From contig NZ_MSYM01000005.1 in the NCBI RefSeq assembly GCF_001938565.1, positions 124,001 through 188,000 of the forward strand: DNA of 64,000 bases. Reading direction: 5' to 3'. Under the pieces are notes generated by a model. It made no database searches. It was not told the origin of the DNA and worked only from the letters and a program-made list of their open reading frames with translations. Made by a program: the position numbers and the translations under genes. Shown here in pieces: positions 24,241 to 33,630 of the stretch. Each line of letters begins with the position of its first letter. Within the stretch, counting starts at the first letter, position 1. The DNA comes from Rhodoferax antarcticus ANT.BR (GTDB taxonomy: Bacteria > Pseudomonadota > Gammaproteobacteria > Burkholderiales > Burkholderiaceae_C).

Positions 24241-25179
24241 TTACCCACGCCGCAAAGCCGTCCACAACGCCGCCAACACAATCAGCGCACCACCCACCCA
24301 GCCCAACACGCTCAAACTTTCACCCAACCACAACACCGCAAACAACGCGCCAAAGGCCGGTTCGCTGCTGGTCAGCAACGCCACCCGGCTCGGTGAACTG
24401 TGCCTCAAAGCCCAGTTTTGCGCAAAAAAGGCAAACACCGTGCAACCCAACACCAGGTACAGCGTGGCCTGCCAGAAGGCTGCATCCTTGGGCAGCGCGG
24501 GCAGACCGGCGGGGGTCGATAGCGCTAGCAGCACGCTGCCCAGTGCGATCACCCCAGCCTGCACCGCCGTGAGCTGCAAAGCGGTGGCGCTGCTGTGGCG
24601 CGTGAGCTGACTGGTTTTGCAGACGGTGATGGCGCGCAGCGCGGCAGCAACCAGCATCAGGCCGTCGCCCCAGCCCAGTCCACCTGATAGCCCGCCGCTG
24701 AGCAGCGCAGCACCCAGCAGCGAGATGCCAGCAAACACAAACATCGCCGGTGCCGGGCGCTGGCCCAGCAGCCACCATTGGGCAAACGGTGTCATCACCA
24801 CACAAAGGCTGATCAGCAGCGCCGCGTTGCTGGCTTGGGTGTGCGCCACGCCAAAGGTCTCACACAGAAAGATGGCCAGCAGCAAGCCACCCAGCGGCAG
24901 GCCAGTGCGTAACGCGTCGCGCTGCTGACGACGCGCAGCGCGCAGCAACGTGGGTAGCAGCAACGCAAAGGTCAGGCCAAAACGCACCGCCAGAAAGCCC
25001 AGCACCGGGTAAAACACCAGCGCGCCTTTGGCCACGCCGTAGCTGGTGCCCCAGACCATGGCCACGGCCAGTAGGGTCAGGTCTGACAGGCGCAGCAGTT
25101 GGGCGCTTTGGGGCAGGGTGGTGGTAGTCATGGCAAAACGGGCGCTTGGGTTTGGGGTATTCATGCTAGATTCATTCAT
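24241..25179 (-). CDS. DMT-superfamily (EamA) transporter
   Basis: 312 aa with about ten hydrophobic helices and two EamA halves. The first begins LLAVAMVWGTSYGVAKGALV (the WG-S motif of the family) and the second around GWGDGLMLVAAALRAITVCK. The C-terminus GWVGGALIVLAALWTALRRG is typical. The substrate cannot be told from sequence; family members export amino acids or metabolites. It is divergent from a LysR gene, with 42 nt between the starts, so that regulator probably controls it. Start at 25179 is the first ATG after GAGGTGAT; ATG 25164 is possible. Confidence 0.88.
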   Translation of the reverse strand: MNESSMNTPNPSARFAMTTTTLPQSAQLLRLSDLTLLAVAMVWGTSYGVAKGALVFYPVLGFLAVRFGLTFALLLPTLLRAARRQQRDALRTGLPLGGLLLAIFLCETFGVAHTQASNAALLISLCVVMTPFAQWWLLGQRPAPAMFVFAGISLLGAALLSGGLSGGLGWGDGLMLVAAALRAITVCKTSQLTRHSSATALQLTAVQAGVIALGSVLLALSTPAGLPALPKDAAFWQATLYLVLGCTVFAFFAQNWALRHSSPSRVALLTSSEPAFGALFAVLWLGESLSVLGWVGGALIVLAALWTALRRG

Positions 25180-25221
25180 TCAAAAAGATAATCACCTCTT
25201 TCAGAACATTACCTTTGCGCC

Positions 25222-26142
25222 ATGAGCATCAATCAGCCGCTGGACAACCTCTCTGACATGGCCGTGTTTGCCCGTGTGGCCGAAGTGGGCAGCTTTTCTG
25301 GTGCGGCGCGCCAGCTTGGTCTGACGCCGTCGGCGGTCAGCCGGCAGGTAGCGCGCCTGGAAGATGTTCTGCGTGTGCGCCTGCTGGAGCGCACCACGCG
25401 CAAGCTGCGGTTGACACAGGCGGGTAGCGCCGCGCTGACCCGCTGCCAGGCCATGGTGGCCGCCGCGCGTGAGGTGATGGCGCTGAGCGACACCCAAAGC
25501 GCCACGCCGCGCGGTCTGTTGCGCATCACCATTCCCGAGGCGTTTGCCCAGCAGGTGGTGCACCCGCTGATGCCTGCGTTTCTGGCGCGCTACCCAGAGG
25601 TAGACGTGCAACTCATCATCACCGACCGTACGGTGGATTTGTATGAAGAAGCGGTGGACCTGGCCATCCGTATCACCGATGCACCGCCACCTGGCTTGGC
25701 GGGTCGTCCGTTGATGCCATCGCCTCATCTGGTTTGCGCCAGCCCGCACTACTTGGCAACCCGTGGCACACCCGCGCATCCGCACGATCTGGCGCAGCAC
25801 AGCTGCCTGTACCTGGGTGCCGATGACCGTGACCGCAACTGGCGGTTCCAGAAAAATGGCGGCGTGGTCACTGTGCGTGTCAGTGGCCGTTACGTGGCTG
25901 ACCACAGCGACGTCCGGCTCGACGGCGCCTTGCAGCATCTGGGCATCGCCAGCCTGCCGGGGTTTACCGCCACCCGGGCGCTGCAAAGCGGCCAATTGGT
26001 GCGGGTGCTGCCAGATTGGCTGCACCTGACCGACTACGCCGGAACCGCCTGGCTGCTGTACCCGCCCAACCGTTACCTGGCCGCCAAACTGCGGGCATGG
26101 ATTGATTTTGTGGTGGCTGGCCTGACGCCGCCTCTTGTATAA
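25222..26142 (+). CDS. LysR-family transcriptional regulator
   Basis: 306 aa. The N-terminal HTH is MAVFARVAEVGSFSGAARQL, then LGLTPSAVSRQVARLEDVLR, then VRLLERTTRKLRLTQAG. The effector domain is of the AaeR/DmlR-like subgroup (PRGLLRITIPEAFAQQVVHP, LYEEAVDLAIRI). Divergent from the DMT transporter with a 42-nt gap, the classic arrangement for a LysR regulator and its target. The inducer is unknown. Confidence 0.9.
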   Translation: MSINQPLDNLSDMAVFARVAEVGSFSGAARQLGLTPSAVSRQVARLEDVLRVRLLERTTRKLRLTQAGSAALTRCQAMVAAAREVMALSDTQSATPRGLLRITIPEAFAQQVVHPLMPAFLARYPEVDVQLIITDRTVDLYEEAVDLAIRITDAPPPGLAGRPLMPSPHLVCASPHYLATRGTPAHPHDLAQHSCLYLGADDRDRNWRFQKNGGVVTVRVSGRYVADHSDVRLDGALQHLGIASLPGFTATRALQSGQLVRVLPDWLHLTDYAGTAWLLYPPNRYLAAKLRAWIDFVVAGLTPPLV

Positions 26143-26148
26143 GAAATA

Positions 26149-26196
26149 CGCCTGTAGCCCTTACAGGTAAAGCGCGAAGAGCTATCAAAAATAGCA
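26149..26196 (-). repeat. Interspersed 48-bp repeat, copy 5 (reverse)
   Basis: CGCCTGTAGCCCTTACAGG, then TAAAGCGCGAAGA, then GCTATCAAAAATAGC. It starts 6 nt after the LysR stop, between that gene and the first WS/DGAT gene. Confidence 0.75.
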
Positions 26197-26270
26197 ATCC
26201 AGTCACAACCCATAGCCCACCGTAGAATCAAAATTCACCCGCCCAGCAACCCACACCGCGCAAACACCGA

Positions 26271-27782
26271 TTGAACACTTTCGCCCCTGACCTGGAGCCT
26301 TTAAGCGGGCTGGACGGTGCTTTTTTAAGCCTGGAAACGCCTGCCACGCCGATGCACGTGGGCTCGCTCAACGTGTTTGAGCTGCCTGCCGGGTACACCG
26401 GTGACTGGCAGGCCGATGTCACCGCCTGGCTGGCCCAGCGCTTGCCACCGGTACTGCGCCGCCAGCTGGTCACCCTGCCACTGCAGCTGGCCTACCCGGT
26501 CTGGCAGATGGGCGAGATCGATCTGCGCCAGCATGTGCAGCACGCCCACATTCCCGCGCCGGGTGGGCAGGCGCAGCTGGAAGATCTGGTGGCGCAATTG
26601 CACGCGCAGCCGTTGGACCGCTCCCGCCCGCTTTGGCAGGTAACGGTGTTGGACGGTCTGGCTAGTGGCCACAAAGCGCTGTACTTCAAGATTCACCATG
26701 CCATGCTCGACGGCCAGGCCGCGGCCGTGCTGGCTGCCAGCCTGTTTAATACCGCGCCCAGCGACTGGCCAGCGGCGCCAGCCACCGCACCATTGCCACC
26801 TGTGCCGCCTGGCTCAACTGAGTCAGCGGCCAACCAAGCAACTCAACCTAACAGCCCTCGCCGCCCGAACTGGCTGGGTCTGCTAAAAGTCGCTGGCCGT
26901 CACGATGCCAGCCAGTTGGCCCGGCTGGCGCGTGGTCTACCGTTGGCGCTGGGTACCTTGCGCGGCTTGGTGCGCGGCGTCGCCAGCGGTGCGCTGCAAC
27001 CTGTGAAGCTGAGCTTTGCACCGCGCACCGCGCTAAACGGCCCGATCACGGCTGAGCGCGGTTTTGCCACCCTCAGCTTGCCTCTGGCCGAGGTCAAAGT
27101 CATTGCCCGCACCTGCCATGTCAGCGCCAACGACGTGGTGCTCACCGCCTGTGGCGGCGCGTTACGCCGTTATCTGGCGCGCCTTGGGCCGCTGCCCGAG
27201 GCGTCGCTGATCGCCCTGATGGCGCTGTCATTGCGCCAGCGCGGCAACACCGATTTTCACAACCACGCCACGCTGAGCCTGGTCAGCCTAGCCAGCCACA
27301 TCGCGCACCCGCTGCAGCGCATCCAGGCGGTGCATGGCCACACCCGCGCCACCAAAGTACTGGCCCAGCAGGCCAAGCCGCTGATGCCGACCGACTTTCC
27401 GTCCATCGGCCAGCCGTGGCTGATGGGCGCGCTGGCGGCAGGGGTCGAGCGGGCCGGTGCGCTCAAGCGCCTGCCGCCGCTGGCCAATGTGCTGATCTCC
27501 AGCGTGACCGGGCCACCGAAAACGCTGTACCTGGGCCCCGTGCGCATGACCGGTTACTGGCCGATTTCCATCGTTGAACACGGTATGGGCCTGAACATGA
27601 CCCTGGTGCGCTACACCGACCAACTGTTTATCGGCTTGACGGTGGCACGTACCGCCGTGCCCGACGCCCGCCTGCTGGCCGACGACCTGGCACAGGCTTA
27701 TAGCGAGCTGAAAGCCGCCGCATTCGCTACGTCAGTCACGGCAGTCACGTCAGCCGCGCCAGCCAGCACCACCCATGCATAG
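26271..27782 (+). CDS. WS/DGAT-type acyltransferase, copy 1
   Basis: 503 aa wax ester synthase/acyl-CoA:diacylglycerol acyltransferase family. The catalytic HHAMLDG is at 142-148, preceded by RPLW (119-122); the N-terminal LSGLDGAFLSLETPATPMHV and the late NVLISSVTGPPKTLYLGPVR, GYWPISIVEHGMGLNMTLVR are conserved. It could make wax esters or triacylglycerol storage lipids. The TTG start is inferred from the matching start in copy 2 (both MNTF); its ribosome site is poor. A truncated hydrolase gene overlaps its 3' end. A proline-rich linker (about 160-190) separates the two halves. Confidence 0.88.
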   Translation: MNTFAPDLEPLSGLDGAFLSLETPATPMHVGSLNVFELPAGYTGDWQADVTAWLAQRLPPVLRRQLVTLPLQLAYPVWQMGEIDLRQHVQHAHIPAPGGQAQLEDLVAQLHAQPLDRSRPLWQVTVLDGLASGHKALYFKIHHAMLDGQAAAVLAASLFNTAPSDWPAAPATAPLPPVPPGSTESAANQATQPNSPRRPNWLGLLKVAGRHDASQLARLARGLPLALGTLRGLVRGVASGALQPVKLSFAPRTALNGPITAERGFATLSLPLAEVKVIARTCHVSANDVVLTACGGALRRYLARLGPLPEASLIALMALSLRQRGNTDFHNHATLSLVSLASHIAHPLQRIQAVHGHTRATKVLAQQAKPLMPTDFPSIGQPWLMGALAAGVERAGALKRLPPLANVLISSVTGPPKTLYLGPVRMTGYWPISIVEHGMGLNMTLVRYTDQLFIGLTVARTAVPDARLLADDLAQAYSELKAAAFATSVTAVTSAAPASTTHA

Positions 27783-27921
27783 CGACTCACCCACACCCAC
27801 CATCCTGACAGCGAGCCACACTTCGCAGGCCCTGACAAGCACCACCGAGCTGACCGCCCAGCGCGTCACCGGCAGCACCACCGGCGCCTGGCCAATTGCA
27901 TATCAGAGCGCCAGCCGGTGA
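27775..27921 (+). pseudogene. Alpha/beta-hydrolase, N-terminal fragment
   Basis: 48-codon open frame overlapping the WS/DGAT stop by 8 nt. Its end, RVTGSTTGAWPIAYQ, matches the N-terminus of the intact paralog at 30812 (GRTTGAWPIAYEALGDPAHP). Homology stops at about 27902, where the M20-peptidase fragment begins on the other strand. It marks where a third hydrolase gene was cut by a rearrangement. Confidence 0.75.
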
Positions 27922-28312
27922 ACTCGGGCTGCTTGTCAAGGTGCCCGTAAACCAGTACGGTTTGGCTGCTAACCCTTATTGCGTTTGCGTGAGCTGCTAT
28001 TGTTTCAGCGTTGCCATGGGATGCGGCCAGTTCAAAAAACAGCACGGGCGTGCGTCCTTCCATGCGGATGATTTCCACAGAAAGCCCCGGCACCTGTTGC
28101 GCCTGCATCCACTCGAAGGCGTTGCGAACGACAGTGTCAATGTAGCCATGCTGCGCCCAGTCGGGGTCAAACATGGGCGATTTGGCGGGGATGGCGATGT
28201 CGTCACTGAGCTGGCCGAAGATGTCGTCGTCCGATTGCGCGCTGACCTGGCGTAAGGCCTCGATGGTATTCAGGCGAGCGGTAGAAGCGGCGGTGGGGGT
28301 GCGTGCGTTCAT
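27903..28312 (-). pseudogene. M20-peptidase, N-terminal duplicate fragment
   Basis: About 137 codons closely matching the first part of the intact M20 gene (MNARTPTAASTA, AIPAKSPMFDPDWAQHG, VYGHLDKQPEFTGWRSD). It keeps the ATG at 28312 but not the AGGAG, lacks everything after GWRSD, and runs out of frame into the hydrolase remnant. The catalytic glutamates are absent, so it cannot be an active peptidase. It also carries the same internal 48-bp repeat as the parent, which shows the repeat was there before the duplication. Confidence 0.88.
27967..28003 (-). repeat. Interspersed 48-bp repeat, copy 6, inside the M20 fragment
   Basis: CTGCTAACCCTTATTGCG, then TTTGCGTGAGCTGCTATTG. It is the duplicate of the copy in the intact gene, diverged at several bases. 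Confidence 0.65.
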
Positions 28313-28436
28313 GTCCAAACCCCTCAAATGTGTCATTGCGTTTCCATATCAATAGGATCTGTTGTTGCTTCGCCTTGCCGTGCGTCTGCACTGTCTGCGG
28401 CTTCGCGCCTAAGCTCCTATCGATCTGAAAATGGAA

Positions 28437-30461
28437 TCAGCCGCGACTATGACTCAGGGCTTGAAATGCTTCCTGGCCAACACGGGGTGCGGGCACCTGC
28501 GCTGCCAAAATGGGTTGGCTGAACGTTGCCCCGTGGGCCAGTTTGAAGACCGACACGGCGTGCTCCAGCCGTTGCGCCTGGTCACGCAGGCTCTCGGCTG
28601 CGGCCGCCGACTGCTCAACCAGAGCGGCATTTTGTTGCGTCATCTGGTCGAGCTCACCCACCGCGGCATTCACACTGCCAATGCCTTGTGACTGCTCCGC
28701 AGCTGCGGCGCTGATCTCGCCAATGATGTCACTCACCCGCTGCACCGAGCTGACGATCTCGTTCATGGTGTCACCGGCGTTTTGCACCAGCCGCGAGCCC
28801 GACTCGACTTTGTCGACCGAGACATTGATCAGCGCCTTGATCTCGCGTGCTGCTGACGCGCTGCGCCCGGCTAGGCTGCGCACTTCAGTCGCCACCACGG
28901 CAAACCCACGCCCCTGTTCACCCGCGCGGGCAGCTTCCACCGCAGCGTTCAACGCCAGGATGTTGGTCTGGAACGCAATGCCGTCGATGACGCTGATGAT
29001 GTCGGCAATCCGGCGTGAACTTTGGTTGATGTCGTTCATGGTGCTGACCACCTCGCCCACCACCACACCACCGCGTGCGGCGACAGACGCTGCGCAGGCA
29101 GCCAGCTGGTTGGCCTGGTGCGCGGCATCGGCCGACTGCTGCACCGCCCCGGTCAACTGCATCATGCTGGAGGCCGTGCGCTGCAAGTTGCTGGCGGTCT
29201 GTTCCGTGCGCTGGCTCAGGTCCTGGTTGCCATTGGCGATTTCGGCGCTCGCAGTGCCAATGCTTGCCGCCGCCTGGCGCACCTGTTGCAAGGCCTGCAG
29301 ATATCGCAGCCGCATGCCTTCGGTCTCGGTCACCAGTTCACCAATTTCGTCGCGCCGGGTGGTCTCGAAAGTGCGGGTCAAATCACCTTGGGCTACCGCC
29401 AGTACCGCTGTGGCCAATTCGCGCAAGGGCCGGCTCACCGTGCGTCTGACCAGCAGATACAGCCCCAGGCCCAGCAGTACGGCTGTGCCGGCCAGCAGCG
29501 CCCAGATCAAGGTCATGTTGATCCAGTATTGCGCCATGGCCTCGGACGCACTCACCTCGGCCACCAGCCACTGATTGCCCAGGTCAAGCTTGCGTACTAC
29601 CGCCCAGCGCTTGTCAGTGGCGCCGTTGAGCAAGGGCAGGGCTTGCGGCAGATAACCGTCCTGGGACGTCATTAGCGCCGTCACAAATGCCTCAGACTGC
29701 GCTGAAACTTCGGCCACTTTTTTGCCAGTGGCCGTCGGATGCACCAGAAACCGCGCCCCAGCGGCCGGGCCATTGGCCTCGATGAGGTAGGTACCTCCGG
29801 TGTCAAAAAACCGCGTCCCGTTGATCTGTTTCTCCAGCGCCGCCTGTTGCAAGCTGATGTCTTGGCCGATGAAGAAGATGCCGATCACCTGCCCGGTTGA
29901 ATCGGTAACGGGTTCGTAATATGTCATGTAGGGTTTGCCAAACAACAGCGCCTGGCCGGTGTAGGTTTTACCTTCCAGTACCAGTTTGTAGGCAGGGTGC
30001 TTTTGGTCCAGCAAGGTGCCCATAGCTCGCTCGCCGTCCTGTTTTTTCAGCGAGGTGGTGACACGCTCGAAGTCTTCGCCTTTGCGGACAAAGACCGTGG
30101 CAACGCCGTCGGTGTCTTTGTTGAACCGGTCCACGGAACTGAAGTCACCGTTCACCGGCACACCCAAACTCGATAACTCGCTGGTGTCTGGTTTGTAGGT
30201 AAGCTCCGGGGCAAAATCGTTGCGGAACTTCTTGAAGTTGCGCATTGCCATCTCGCGGTTGGTCAACTCGGAGGCATTGGCCACCGCCACAATGCCCTGC
30301 AGCTTTTCGGTGACCGACTGGCGCATCAGGCCATTTACATTGCGCCATTCAATGACACCGATGGCAATGGCAACCAACATCAGAACCAGCGTCAGCCCGG
30401 TCAAGGACAGCAACGCTAGGTTGCGCGCGACAGACTGTTTTTTTTGCACTGTCAAACTCAT
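28437..30461 (-). CDS. Methyl-accepting chemotaxis protein with Cache sensor
   Basis: 674 aa. TM1 is at about 13-37 ([20 protein letters not shown]); the periplasmic region (40-310) looks like a Cache-type sensor ([40 protein letters not shown]). TM2 is [19 protein letters not shown], followed by a HAMP domain and the signalling hairpin [40 protein letters not shown]. Unlike the MCP at 44874 it has no C-terminal CheR pentapeptide. The ligand is unknown. It lies alone on the minus strand between duplicated lipid genes. Confidence 0.93.
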   Translation of the reverse strand: MSLTVQKKQSVARNLALLSLTGLTLVLMLVAIAIGVIEWRNVNGLMRQSVTEKLQGIVAVANASELTNREMAMRNFKKFRNDFAPELTYKPDTSELSSLGVPVNGDFSSVDRFNKDTDGVATVFVRKGEDFERVTTSLKKQDGERAMGTLLDQKHPAYKLVLEGKTYTGQALLFGKPYMTYYEPVTDSTGQVIGIFFIGQDISLQQAALEKQINGTRFFDTGGTYLIEANGPAAGARFLVHPTATGKKVAEVSAQSEAFVTALMTSQDGYLPQALPLLNGATDKRWAVVRKLDLGNQWLVAEVSASEAMAQYWINMTLIWALLAGTAVLLGLGLYLLVRRTVSRPLRELATAVLAVAQGDLTRTFETTRRDEIGELVTETEGMRLRYLQALQQVRQAAASIGTASAEIANGNQDLSQRTEQTASNLQRTASSMMQLTGAVQQSADAAHQANQLAACAASVAARGGVVVGEVVSTMNDINQSSRRIADIISVIDGIAFQTNILALNAAVEAARAGEQGRGFAVVATEVRSLAGRSASAAREIKALINVSVDKVESGSRLVQNAGDTMNEIVSSVQRVSDIIGEISAAAAEQSQGIGSVNAAVGELDQMTQQNAALVEQSAAAAESLRDQAQRLEHAVSVFKLAHGATFSQPILAAQVPAPRVGQEAFQALSHSRG

Positions 30462-30811
30462 AGTTGCTCCAGAAATACTTCACCAAGTGTGTAGCCTATA
30501 CCAGCATCAGACACGCGACAAATTACTTGCCGGACGAAATTTGCCAGCCTGTCGCCGGGCCGGGCAACCCTCTATTTTTCTGTGCTGGAAAGGCCTGTAA
30601 AGCATATATTAAAAGGCTGATCGCTACGTCGTCAATAGCGTCACCAGTCGTTCTTCAATCGTCTGGTGGTACGCCGTAAACTCCGCCACGATGTTTCGCA
30701 ACCGCATTCACCCCGCCCTGAACCCACCCTGTCGCCGTTGACAGAGGTGCCACCCGAAGAGTCTGAACCTTTTTTTAGGTCTAAAACTGCCATGCATGTC
30801 TTGTTGTCTCC
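30462..30811. other. 350-bp stretch between the MCP and the hydrolase
   Basis: Divergent upstream region for both genes; no strong promoter recognised. A stop-free plus-strand frame from about 30647 ends at the TGA overlapping the hydrolase start (ATGA) and reads LTEVPPEESEPFFRSKTAM near its end. Because WS/DGAT genes precede the other hydrolase copies, this could be the last remnant of one, but I see no firm similarity. Confidence 0.4.
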
Positions 30812-31717
30812 ATGAACTCCGTTGAGCACCTCCAAGGCCGCACCACTGGCGCCTGGCCCATCGCGTATGAGGCGCTGGGCGACCCGGCGCATCCGGCCAT
30901 CGTGCTGATCATGGGCCTGGGGCTGCAACTCGTCGCCTGGCCCGACAGCTTTTGTCAGGCGCTGGTGGACGGCGGCTACCGCGTGGTGCGCTTTGACAAC
31001 CGCGACTGCGGCCTGTCAGCCCGCGCACCGGCGTATGGCCGTTTTGGTCTGTTTCGCACCATTGCGGCGTCAGTACTCAAGCTACCGGTGCCCTCGCCCT
31101 ACACCTTGGACGATATGGCGCAAGACACGCTGGCGGTAATAGATGCATTGCAGATCCAGCGCGCCCACATCGTCGGCGTGTCCATGGGCGGCATGATCGG
31201 CCAAGTGCTGGCGGCCAAACACCCGCAGCGCGTGCAAAGCTTGGTCTCCATCATGTCCACCAGTGGCCACCCGCGGCTGCAACAGCCTGCCTTGAGCGTT
31301 CGCCGCGTGGTGGTGGGCCGCCCGGCCAACCCGGCTGACCTTGAGTCGGTGATTGACCACCAGGTACGTATCGTGCGCGCCATTGGCAGCCGGGTGCACC
31401 TTGAGTCCGAGCCGGGCTTACGTGAGCGCGTGGGCCGGGGCATTCGCCGCGCCTACGAGCCTGCGGGCCTGACGCGCCAGGTGATGGCCATCATCGCCAG
31501 TGGCGATCGGCGCCCGCTGCTCAAGCGCATCACTGCGCCCACGCTGGTCATCCATGGCCGCGACGACCCGCTGGTGCCGTTGCCCGGCGGTCAGGACACG
31601 GCGGACCATATCCCCGGCGCCAAACTGCTGGTGGTCGACGGCATGGGGCACGACCTGTCACCCGCGCTGCTGCCCACGCTGAGCCAGGCCATTCTCAATC
31701 ATTGCAATGCCTTTTAG
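30812..31717 (+). CDS. Alpha/beta-fold hydrolase, copy 1
   Basis: 301 aa. Oxyanion strand IVLIMGLGLQLVAWP, NRDCGLS, the nucleophile elbow GVSMGGMIGQV, the acid in VIHGRDDPLVPLPGGQDTA, and the histidine in GMGHDLSP are all present. About 75% like the copy at 33631 by eye. Substrate unknown; the pairing of hydrolase and WS/DGAT genes suggests a lipase or esterase linked to storage lipid. The stop codon overlaps a 48-bp repeat. Confidence 0.88.
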   Translation: MNSVEHLQGRTTGAWPIAYEALGDPAHPAIVLIMGLGLQLVAWPDSFCQALVDGGYRVVRFDNRDCGLSARAPAYGRFGLFRTIAASVLKLPVPSPYTLDDMAQDTLAVIDALQIQRAHIVGVSMGGMIGQVLAAKHPQRVQSLVSIMSTSGHPRLQQPALSVRRVVVGRPANPADLESVIDHQVRIVRAIGSRVHLESEPGLRERVGRGIRRAYEPAGLTRQVMAIIASGDRRPLLKRITAPTLVIHGRDDPLVPLPGGQDTADHIPGAKLLVVDGMGHDLSPALLPTLSQAILNHCNAF

Positions 31718-31765
31718 GCCTCCAGCCCTTATATGTCAAGCGCTGACAGCTATTTTTTAAATAGC
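31717..31765 (-). repeat. Interspersed 48-bp repeat, copy 7 (reverse)
   Basis: GGCCTCCAGCCCTTATATG, then TCAAGCGCTGACA, then GCTATTTTTTAAATAGC. It begins at the last base of the hydrolase stop codon. Confidence 0.85.
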
Positions 31766-31875
31766 ATTTCATCCCGCCAGTTTCAGTAACCTGCGCGACT
31801 TCTCGCACAGGCGCAGGCCAAGGCCGCGCCGTAGAATCAAATTTAGCCTTGCACACCCATACATAGAGGGACAGC

Positions 31876-33627
31876 TTGAACACGTTCACACCTGGCATGG
31901 AATCTTTAAGCGGGCTGGACGGCGCTTTTTTGAACCTTGAGACCCTGGCCACGCCCATGCATGTGGGCTCGTTGCACACCTTTGAGGTGCCTCCGGGCTA
32001 CCAGGGCGACTTTCTGACCGATGCCAAAACCATGCTGGCCCAGCGCATGGTGCCTCTGCTGCGCCGGCATCTGACCAACATGCCGCTGCAACTGGCCAAC
32101 CCGATGTGGGTGCAGGGCGAGGTGGATCTGGATTGGCACATTGAACGCATCATGATTGCGGCACCGGGTGAGCGCGCACAGCTGGAGGCCGTGGTGGCTG
32201 GTCTGCACGCTGACCTGCTGGAGCGCGCCCGCCCGCTGTGGAAGATGTATGTGCTGGACGGCCTGTCCAGCGGCGAAAAAGCCTATTATTTCAAGATCCA
32301 CCACGCCATGCTCGACGGACACGCTGCCGCCGCGCTGGCCGCCGCGCTGTTTGACACCGCACCCGTGGTGTTCAAAACCAGCGCTCGCAAAAAGACAGTA
32401 CCTGCGCGGCCCTACCCCAAGCCACCCGGCGCCCTGCGACTGGTGGCGGCGGCTTTGCGCCGTGATGCTCGCCAATATGTCAAGCTGGTGCGCGTGCTGC
32501 CGGGTGTGGCGCGCACTCTCGCCGGGCTGGCGCGCAGCTCGGGCGGCGCGCCTGATCACGGCACGGTGAAGCCTGGCAGCGGCAAAGCAGCTAAGGCCGT
32601 GACGGGCATGGCGTTTGCCCCGCGCACACCGCTGAATGTGGCCATCACCCGCGAGCGTGGTTTTGCCGCAGAGGCCGTGCCGCTGGCCGAGGTCAAAGCC
32701 ATCGCTGGCGCCTGTGATGCCACGGTCAACGATGTGGTGTTGACGGTGTGCGGCGGCGCGCTCAGGCGTTATCTGGCGCGGCTCGGGCCTTTGCCCCAGA
32801 AGTCGCTGATTGCCACGATGGCGATCTCGCTGCGTGACAAGGGCAACACCGACTTTCACACCCAGGCCACGCTGAGCCTGGTGAGCCTGGCCACCCGCAT
32901 CAAAGACCCACTCAAACGCCTTCAGGCGGTGCATGGCCACACCACAGCCACCAAGGCGGTGGCGCGGCACGCCAAATCGGCGTTGCCCACGGACTTTCCT
33001 TGCATTGGTGCGCCGTGGCTGATCAGCACCCTGGCCAACCTGTATGGCCGCGCGGGGGTCTCCGAGGTGTTGCCGCTGCTGGCCTACCTGGTGATCTCCA
33101 ATGTGCCCGGCCCACCTGTGCCGCTGTATGTGGGCCAGGCGCGCATGACCGGTTACTGGCCGGTGTCCATCGTGGAGCACGGTGTGGGGCTAAACATCAC
33201 CCTGATGAGTTATGCCGGGCAACTGTGTGTGGGCCTCACCGCAGCGCGCTGCGCCGTGCCCGTTGTGCGCCAGTTGGCCGTTGACTTTGTGCTGGCCTAT
33301 GTCGAGCTGAAACACGCAGCGCTGGCCAATTGCAGCATCACCCATCTGCCCGGCCCCGCCGTGGCGCTGTACCTGCTGGGTGCGCAGCTGACCTACCTGT
33401 CGGCGATCATGCCGACTGCTGACGGCATGGGGCTGGTGTTTTCGGTGACCAGCTACAACGACATGCTGGTGATCTCGTTGACCGGCTGTGACGAGCAACT
33501 GCCTGACCCCGAAGTGTTTGCCCAGTGCCTGCGCGACAGCTTTCAGGAGTACCGAGCGCTGCTGCCAGCGCCAGCCACCGCAGCGCGCGCCACCCGCAAG
33601 ACAGCGCAACCCACGCAAACAACCTGA
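31876..33627 (+). CDS. WS/DGAT-type acyltransferase, copy 2, with duplicated C-terminal unit
   Basis: 583 aa, about 80 more than copy 1. TTG start at 31876 with GAGGGA just upstream. Catalytic HHAMLDG at 142-148 and RPLW at 119-122, as in copy 1. The normal C-terminal unit (about 406-482: VISNVPGPPVPLYVGQARMT, VEHGVGLNITLMSYAGQLCV) is followed by a second, diverged version (about 486-562: SITHLPGPAVALYLLGAQLT, GMGLVFSVTSYNDMLVISLT), which explains the extra length. Likely acyl transfer to alcohols or diacylglycerol. Confidence 0.88.
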   Translation: MNTFTPGMESLSGLDGAFLNLETLATPMHVGSLHTFEVPPGYQGDFLTDAKTMLAQRMVPLLRRHLTNMPLQLANPMWVQGEVDLDWHIERIMIAAPGERAQLEAVVAGLHADLLERARPLWKMYVLDGLSSGEKAYYFKIHHAMLDGHAAAALAAALFDTAPVVFKTSARKKTVPARPYPKPPGALRLVAAALRRDARQYVKLVRVLPGVARTLAGLARSSGGAPDHGTVKPGSGKAAKAVTGMAFAPRTPLNVAITRERGFAAEAVPLAEVKAIAGACDATVNDVVLTVCGGALRRYLARLGPLPQKSLIATMAISLRDKGNTDFHTQATLSLVSLATRIKDPLKRLQAVHGHTTATKAVARHAKSALPTDFPCIGAPWLISTLANLYGRAGVSEVLPLLAYLVISNVPGPPVPLYVGQARMTGYWPVSIVEHGVGLNITLMSYAGQLCVGLTAARCAVPVVRQLAVDFVLAYVELKHAALANCSITHLPGPAVALYLLGAQLTYLSAIMPTADGMGLVFSVTSYNDMLVISLTGCDEQLPDPEVFAQCLRDSFQEYRALLPAPATAARATRKTAQPTQTT

Positions 33628-33630
33628 CCC

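Noticed and set aside
31906..33180. 424-codon minus-strand frame opposite WS/DGAT copy 2
   Set aside because: Composition-driven shadow of the acyltransferase; His/Gln/Arg-rich with no domain.
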